Origin: Candidatus Bipolaricaulota bacterium | Lineage (GTDB): Bacteria; Bipolaricaulota; Bipolaricaulia; RBG-16-55-9 | Assembly: GCA_015487455.1 (NCBI GenBank) | Contig: WFPR01000172.1 | Coordinates: forward strand, 1 to 14,901 | Direction: 5' to 3' | Length of the DNA stretch: 14,901 nt | Position numbers and translations under genes: made by a program | The notes under the pieces: model-generated | The model's input: only the letters and a program-made list of their open reading frames with translations | What the model was told of the DNA's origin: nothing | Databases searched by the model: none | Shown here: positions 12,292 to 14,901 of the stretch, piece by piece | Position numbering within the stretch: position 1 is the stretch's first letter | Layout: the number at the start of each line of letters is the position of its first letter

Positions 12292-13632
12292 ATGACCCGA
12301 CGGGACTTCCTCAAGCGGCTCGGAGCCCTGGCGTGGGCTTTGGCCCTTGCTCCTTCCCTGCGGCCTCAACGCGCAGGGGCCGTCCAGATAGCAGACAGCC
12401 CTTGGCCCATGTTCCGCCGGGACGCGCTCCACACGGGGCTCGTGCCGCCCAAGGAGGGCCGGGGGCGGATCACGGGGCCGCGGCTGAAGTGGCGCTTCGG
12501 CACCCGTGGGGCCGTCGAGCCTTCCGCGGCCGTGGGCGACCTCGACAGCGACGGCCGGACGGAAGTGGTGATCAGCTCGTTCGACGGCGCCGTCTACGCC
12601 GTGCCCGGCGGCGCCCAAGGCGTGATCCGCCAGCCCAAGTGGCGCTTCCAGTCGGGCGCGCTCATCTGGTCGTCGCCCGCCGTCGGGGACGTGGACGGCG
12701 ACGGGCGCCTGGAGGTCGTCGTCGGCTCGGACGACAAGAACGTCTACGTGCTCGACGGGCGAACTGGGCAGTTAAAGTGGGCGTTCGAGACGCTCTCGCG
12801 GGTGCGCGCCTCGCCCACCCTCGCCGATGTGGACGGCGACGGGCGCTTAGAAATCATTATCGGCTCGAACGGCGTCTGGGCGCTCGACGCCCGCGCCAAG
12901 CGCCCCAAGTGGGCCTTCCCGCTGATGACCACGACGTTCTCGTCCGCGGCCGTGGGCGACGTGGACGGCGACGGGCGCTTGGAGGTCGTCGTCGGCTCGT
13001 ACGACAACATTGTTTACGCGCTCGAGGGGCGCACGGGGGCGCTCAAGTGGCAATTCCCCGCGGGCAACCCGGTCGAGTCGTCGCCCGCGCTGGCCGACCT
13101 CGACGGCGACGGCCAGCTCGAAGTCGTGTTCGGGGTGGGCTTCATCCGCGAGGGAGGGCCGAAGGGGGTCTACGCGCTGCGGGGGCGCGACGGCGCCGTG
13201 AAGTGGTTCCACAGCATCGGGCAGAATCAGCGGGTGATCTCCTCGCCCGCCGTCGGGGACGTCGACGGCGACGGCCAGCTCGAGGTCGTGATCGGCTCGA
13301 ACGCCAAGACGCTGTTCGTGTTCGACGGGCGGGGCCGGGTGAAGTACACGCACCAGGCGGGGGCGTTCATCGAGTCGTCGCCCGCCCTGGCGGACATCGA
13401 CGGCGACGGCCGGGTGGAGATCACGGTCGGCTCCCACGACTTCCGCTTCTACGTGCTGAGGACCGAGCCGCCCAGTTCGAGATTGCGGGTGCTCTGGACG
13501 TTCACCCCCGCGCAGGCCGCGAACATCTTCTTCTCGTCCCCCACGGTCGCGGACCTCGACGACGACGGCGAGCTGGAGCTGCTCATCGGGAACAACAACG
13601 GCGAGCTGTACGCCTTCGATGGCCGAGGCTGA
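12292..13632 (+). CDS. Tat-exported eight-bladed FG-GAP/PQQ-like beta-propeller protein
   Basis: 446 residues. The N-terminus MTRRDFLKRLGALAWALALA is a canonical twin-arginine (Tat) signal, so the protein is exported folded. The mature part begins with WPMFRRDALHTGL, the entry motif seen in PQQ-like propeller proteins. Eight repeats of 44-54 residues then follow from residue 79. Each carries a calcium-type D-x-D-x-D-G loop (for example VGDVDGDGRLEVVVGS) and a strand ending in LKW-F. LKWRFG near the N-terminus probably closes the last blade. The usual quinoprotein catalytic residues cannot be confirmed, so binding or adhesion through calcium-stabilised blades is as likely as enzymatic activity. 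The ATG at 12292 is supported by the Tat motif and the promoter just upstream. An upstream in-frame CAATCG-type start at 12238 would lie before the promoter. The last 14 bases overlap the start of purH. Confidence 0.9.
   Translation: MTRRDFLKRLGALAWALALAPSLRPQRAGAVQIADSPWPMFRRDALHTGLVPPKEGRGRITGPRLKWRFGTRGAVEPSAAVGDLDSDGRTEVVISSFDGAVYAVPGGAQGVIRQPKWRFQSGALIWSSPAVGDVDGDGRLEVVVGSDDKNVYVLDGRTGQLKWAFETLSRVRASPTLADVDGDGRLEIIIGSNGVWALDARAKRPKWAFPLMTTTFSSAAVGDVDGDGRLEVVVGSYDNIVYALEGRTGALKWQFPAGNPVESSPALADLDGDGQLEVVFGVGFIREGGPKGVYALRGRDGAVKWFHSIGQNQRVISSPAVGDVDGDGQLEVVIGSNAKTLFVFDGRGRVKYTHQAGAFIESSPALADIDGDGRVEITVGSHDFRFYVLRTEPPSSRLRVLWTFTPAQAANIFFSSPTVADLDDDGELELLIGNNNGELYAFDGRG
12526..13629 (+). 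repeat. Coding repeats of the FG-GAP propeller blades
   Basis: Eight tandem blade units of about 135-160 bp. Some are nearly identical at DNA level: 12688-12729 and 12958-12999 match at 41 of 42 bases (GACGTGGACGGCGACGGGCG and following), and a further close copy starts at 13258. This indicates recent internal duplication or gene conversion among blades. Assembly errors could collapse or expand such a region. Confidence 0.8.
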
Positions 13633-14901
13633 AGCGACGATTAAGGTTCGGCGGGCGCTGCTCAGCGTGGCCGACAAGACGGGCCTCGTCGAGTTCGCCC
13701 GGGGGCTGCACGAGCGGGGCGTCGAGCTGTGGGCCTCGGGCGGGACGGCCCGCGCCCTCCGGGCGGGCGGGCTGCCGGTCCGCGAGCTGTCGGAGCTGAC
13801 GGGCTTCTCGGAGCTGTTGGGCGGGCGGGTCAAGACGCTCCACCCTAAAATTCATGCGGCCATCCTCGCCAAGCGCGACGACCCCGAGCAGCTGAGGGCG
13901 CTCGAGGCGCACGGCGTCGAGCCCTTCGATCTGATCGTGGTGAATCTCTATCCCTTCGAGGCGCGGGTCGAGCGGGGGACGCCCCCGGCCGAGGCGATGG
14001 AGTGGGTCGACGTCGGGGGCGAGGCCCTCATCCGGGCCGCGGCCAAAAATTTCTCAGCCGTGGGCGTCGTCGTCGACCCCCAAGACTACCCCACTGTGCT
14101 CGAGGAGCTCAAGGCACAGGGCGGGCTGAGCCCCGCGACGGCGCTGCAACTCGCGGGGAAGGCGTTCGCGTACGCGGCGCGCTACAACGCCGCGATCGCC
14201 CGCTGGTTCGCCGCGCAGCGGCAAGCTCAAGAGCAAGAAGGGCAGGGGCTGCCCGACCCGCTTGTCCTAGCGGAGCCCTTGGCGCTGCGGTTGCGCTACG
14301 GCGAGAACCCCCATCAGCCGGGGGCGCTCTACGGCCCGCCCGACGTCCGGCCCGAGCCGCTGCAGGGCAAGCCCCTCTCGTTCGTGAACGTGTTGGACGC
14401 CGACGCCGCGCTCAAGTGCGCGCTCGAGTTTGAGCGGCCCACGGCCGTGATCGTCAAGCACGCGACGCCCTGCGGGGTCGCCTCGGCCGGGACGCTCAAG
14501 GAGGCGTTCGAGCGGGCATTCGAGGCGGACGCGAGGGCGGCCTTCGGCGGGATCGTCGGCCTCAACGCCGCGCTCGACGCCCCCACGGCCGCCGCGATCG
14601 CAGCGCATTTTTTGGAGGTCGTGATCGCGCCCGACGTCGAGCCGGAGGCGCTGGAAATCTTAAAGCAGAGGAAGAACTTGCGGGTGCTGAAGGCCCCGGC
14701 CGCCCGCTTCGATCGGGATCTGGAGCTCCGCTCGACGGCCTTCGGGCTGCTGGCCCAGCCCCCCAGCTCGCGCGCCCTCAAAGAGAGCGATGTAGAGGTC
14801 GTCACCAAGCGCGCGCCCACGGCTCAAGAGCTGAAAGACCTGCTCTTCGCCTGGCGGGTGGCGAAGTGGGTGAAGTCGAACGGGGTCGTGCTCGCGAAGG
14901 A
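13619..14901 (+). CDS. purH: Bifunctional AICAR transformylase / IMP cyclohydrolase, 3' end outside the window
   Basis: Carries out the last two steps of IMP synthesis: formylation of AICAR with 10-formyl-THF, then ring closure. 427 codons are visible of the usual 510-530. The N-terminal MGS-like cyclohydrolase part shows ALLSVADKTGLVEFARGL (13-30), ASGGTA (39-44), GGRVKTLHPKIHAAIL (68-83) and FDLIVVNLYPFE (103-114). The transformylase part shows LRYGENPHQ (225-233), KHATPCG (280-286), AFGGIVGLN (308-316) and AWRVAKWVKSN (411-421). Two normally conserved spots differ: KH-x-N-PCG reads KHATPCG, and the DPxSAFGG stretch reads DARAAFGG. Neither removes the KH pair. The ATG lies inside the end of the propeller gene (14-base overlap, different frame). 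No Shine-Dalgarno sequence is obvious, so coupling to that gene is likely. The frame is open to the right edge. Confidence 0.96.
   Translation, partial: MAEAEATIKVRRALLSVADKTGLVEFARGLHERGVELWASGGTARALRAGGLPVRELSELTGFSELLGGRVKTLHPKIHAAILAKRDDPEQLRALEAHGVEPFDLIVVNLYPFEARVERGTPPAEAMEWVDVGGEALIRAAAKNFSAVGVVVDPQDYPTVLEELKAQGGLSPATALQLAGKAFAYAARYNAAIARWFAAQRQAQEQEGQGLPDPLVLAEPLALRLRYGENPHQPGALYGPPDVRPEPLQGKPLSFVNVLDADAALKCALEFERPTAVIVKHATPCGVASAGTLKEAFERAFEADARAAFGGIVGLNAALDAPTAAAIAAHFLEVVIAPDVEPEALEILKQRKNLRVLKAPAARFDRDLELRSTAFGLLAQPPSSRALKESDVEVVTKRAPTAQELKDLLFAWRVAKWVKSNGVVLAK

Noticed and set aside
12526..13629. Regularly spaced repeats considered as a CRISPR array
   Set aside because: Spacing, open reading frame and D-x-D-x-D-G translation show they are FG-GAP protein repeats.
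12847..13833. 328-codon minus-strand open frame spanning the propeller and purH
   Set aside because: It crosses two well-supported plus-strand genes, and its regular VDV-like repeats are the complement of the FG-GAP repeats.
14002..14433. 143-codon plus-strand frame inside purH
   Set aside because: Arg/Ala/Pro-rich out-of-frame read; the purH frame is open and matches conserved motifs through the same bases.

Overview
The window is about 14.9 kb of GC-rich bacterial DNA. Hand-counted 60-base rows in the core genes reach about 75% GC. It mixes a conserved housekeeping block (infB, ylxP, rbfA, and a partial purH) with a long run of secreted and surface-type genes. The high GC, the short IF-2 and the M32 carboxypeptidase suit a thermophilic or deep-branching bacterial lineage. 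A Bipolaricaulota/Acetothermia-like genome is one possibility, but that is a guess from gene style and not a demonstrated assignment.

Left part (1-3635): the C-terminal half of an M32 carboxypeptidase (+) meets a 36-residue, extremely basic protein gene (-) tail to tail. That small gene is divergent from infB. The shared 202-bp gap between them carries a sigma70-like promoter for each direction. infB is followed closely by ylxP (DUF503) and rbfA, the classical translation-initiation and ribosome-maturation trio. The usual upstream nusA-ylxR neighbours are absent here.

Middle part (3684-12204): a SARP-like regulator (winged helix + BTAD + TPR, minus strand) is divergent from a plus-strand run of four exported proteins. 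These are a CARDB-subtilisin protease, two paralogous parallel beta-helix proteins, and a 547-residue exported protein I do not recognise. Gaps between the four are 53 bp, 20 bp and a 1-base overlap, and no terminator is visible, so they look like one operon. The divergent gap holds tandem 11-bp direct repeats, the kind of operator SARP regulators are known to use. The last gene and part of the first beta-helix gene are clearly AT-richer than the surroundings (rows of 40-52% GC), which suggests a different history. All three beta-helix domains end in the same Cys-containing cap.

Right part (12253-14901): a promoter with no room for a leader precedes a Tat-exported, eight-bladed FG-GAP/PQQ-like propeller protein. 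Its end overlaps the start of purH by 14 bases. purH runs off the window. I see no rRNA, tRNA, CRISPR array, insertion sequence or convincing intrinsic terminator. No gene-free stretch exceeds 300 bases.
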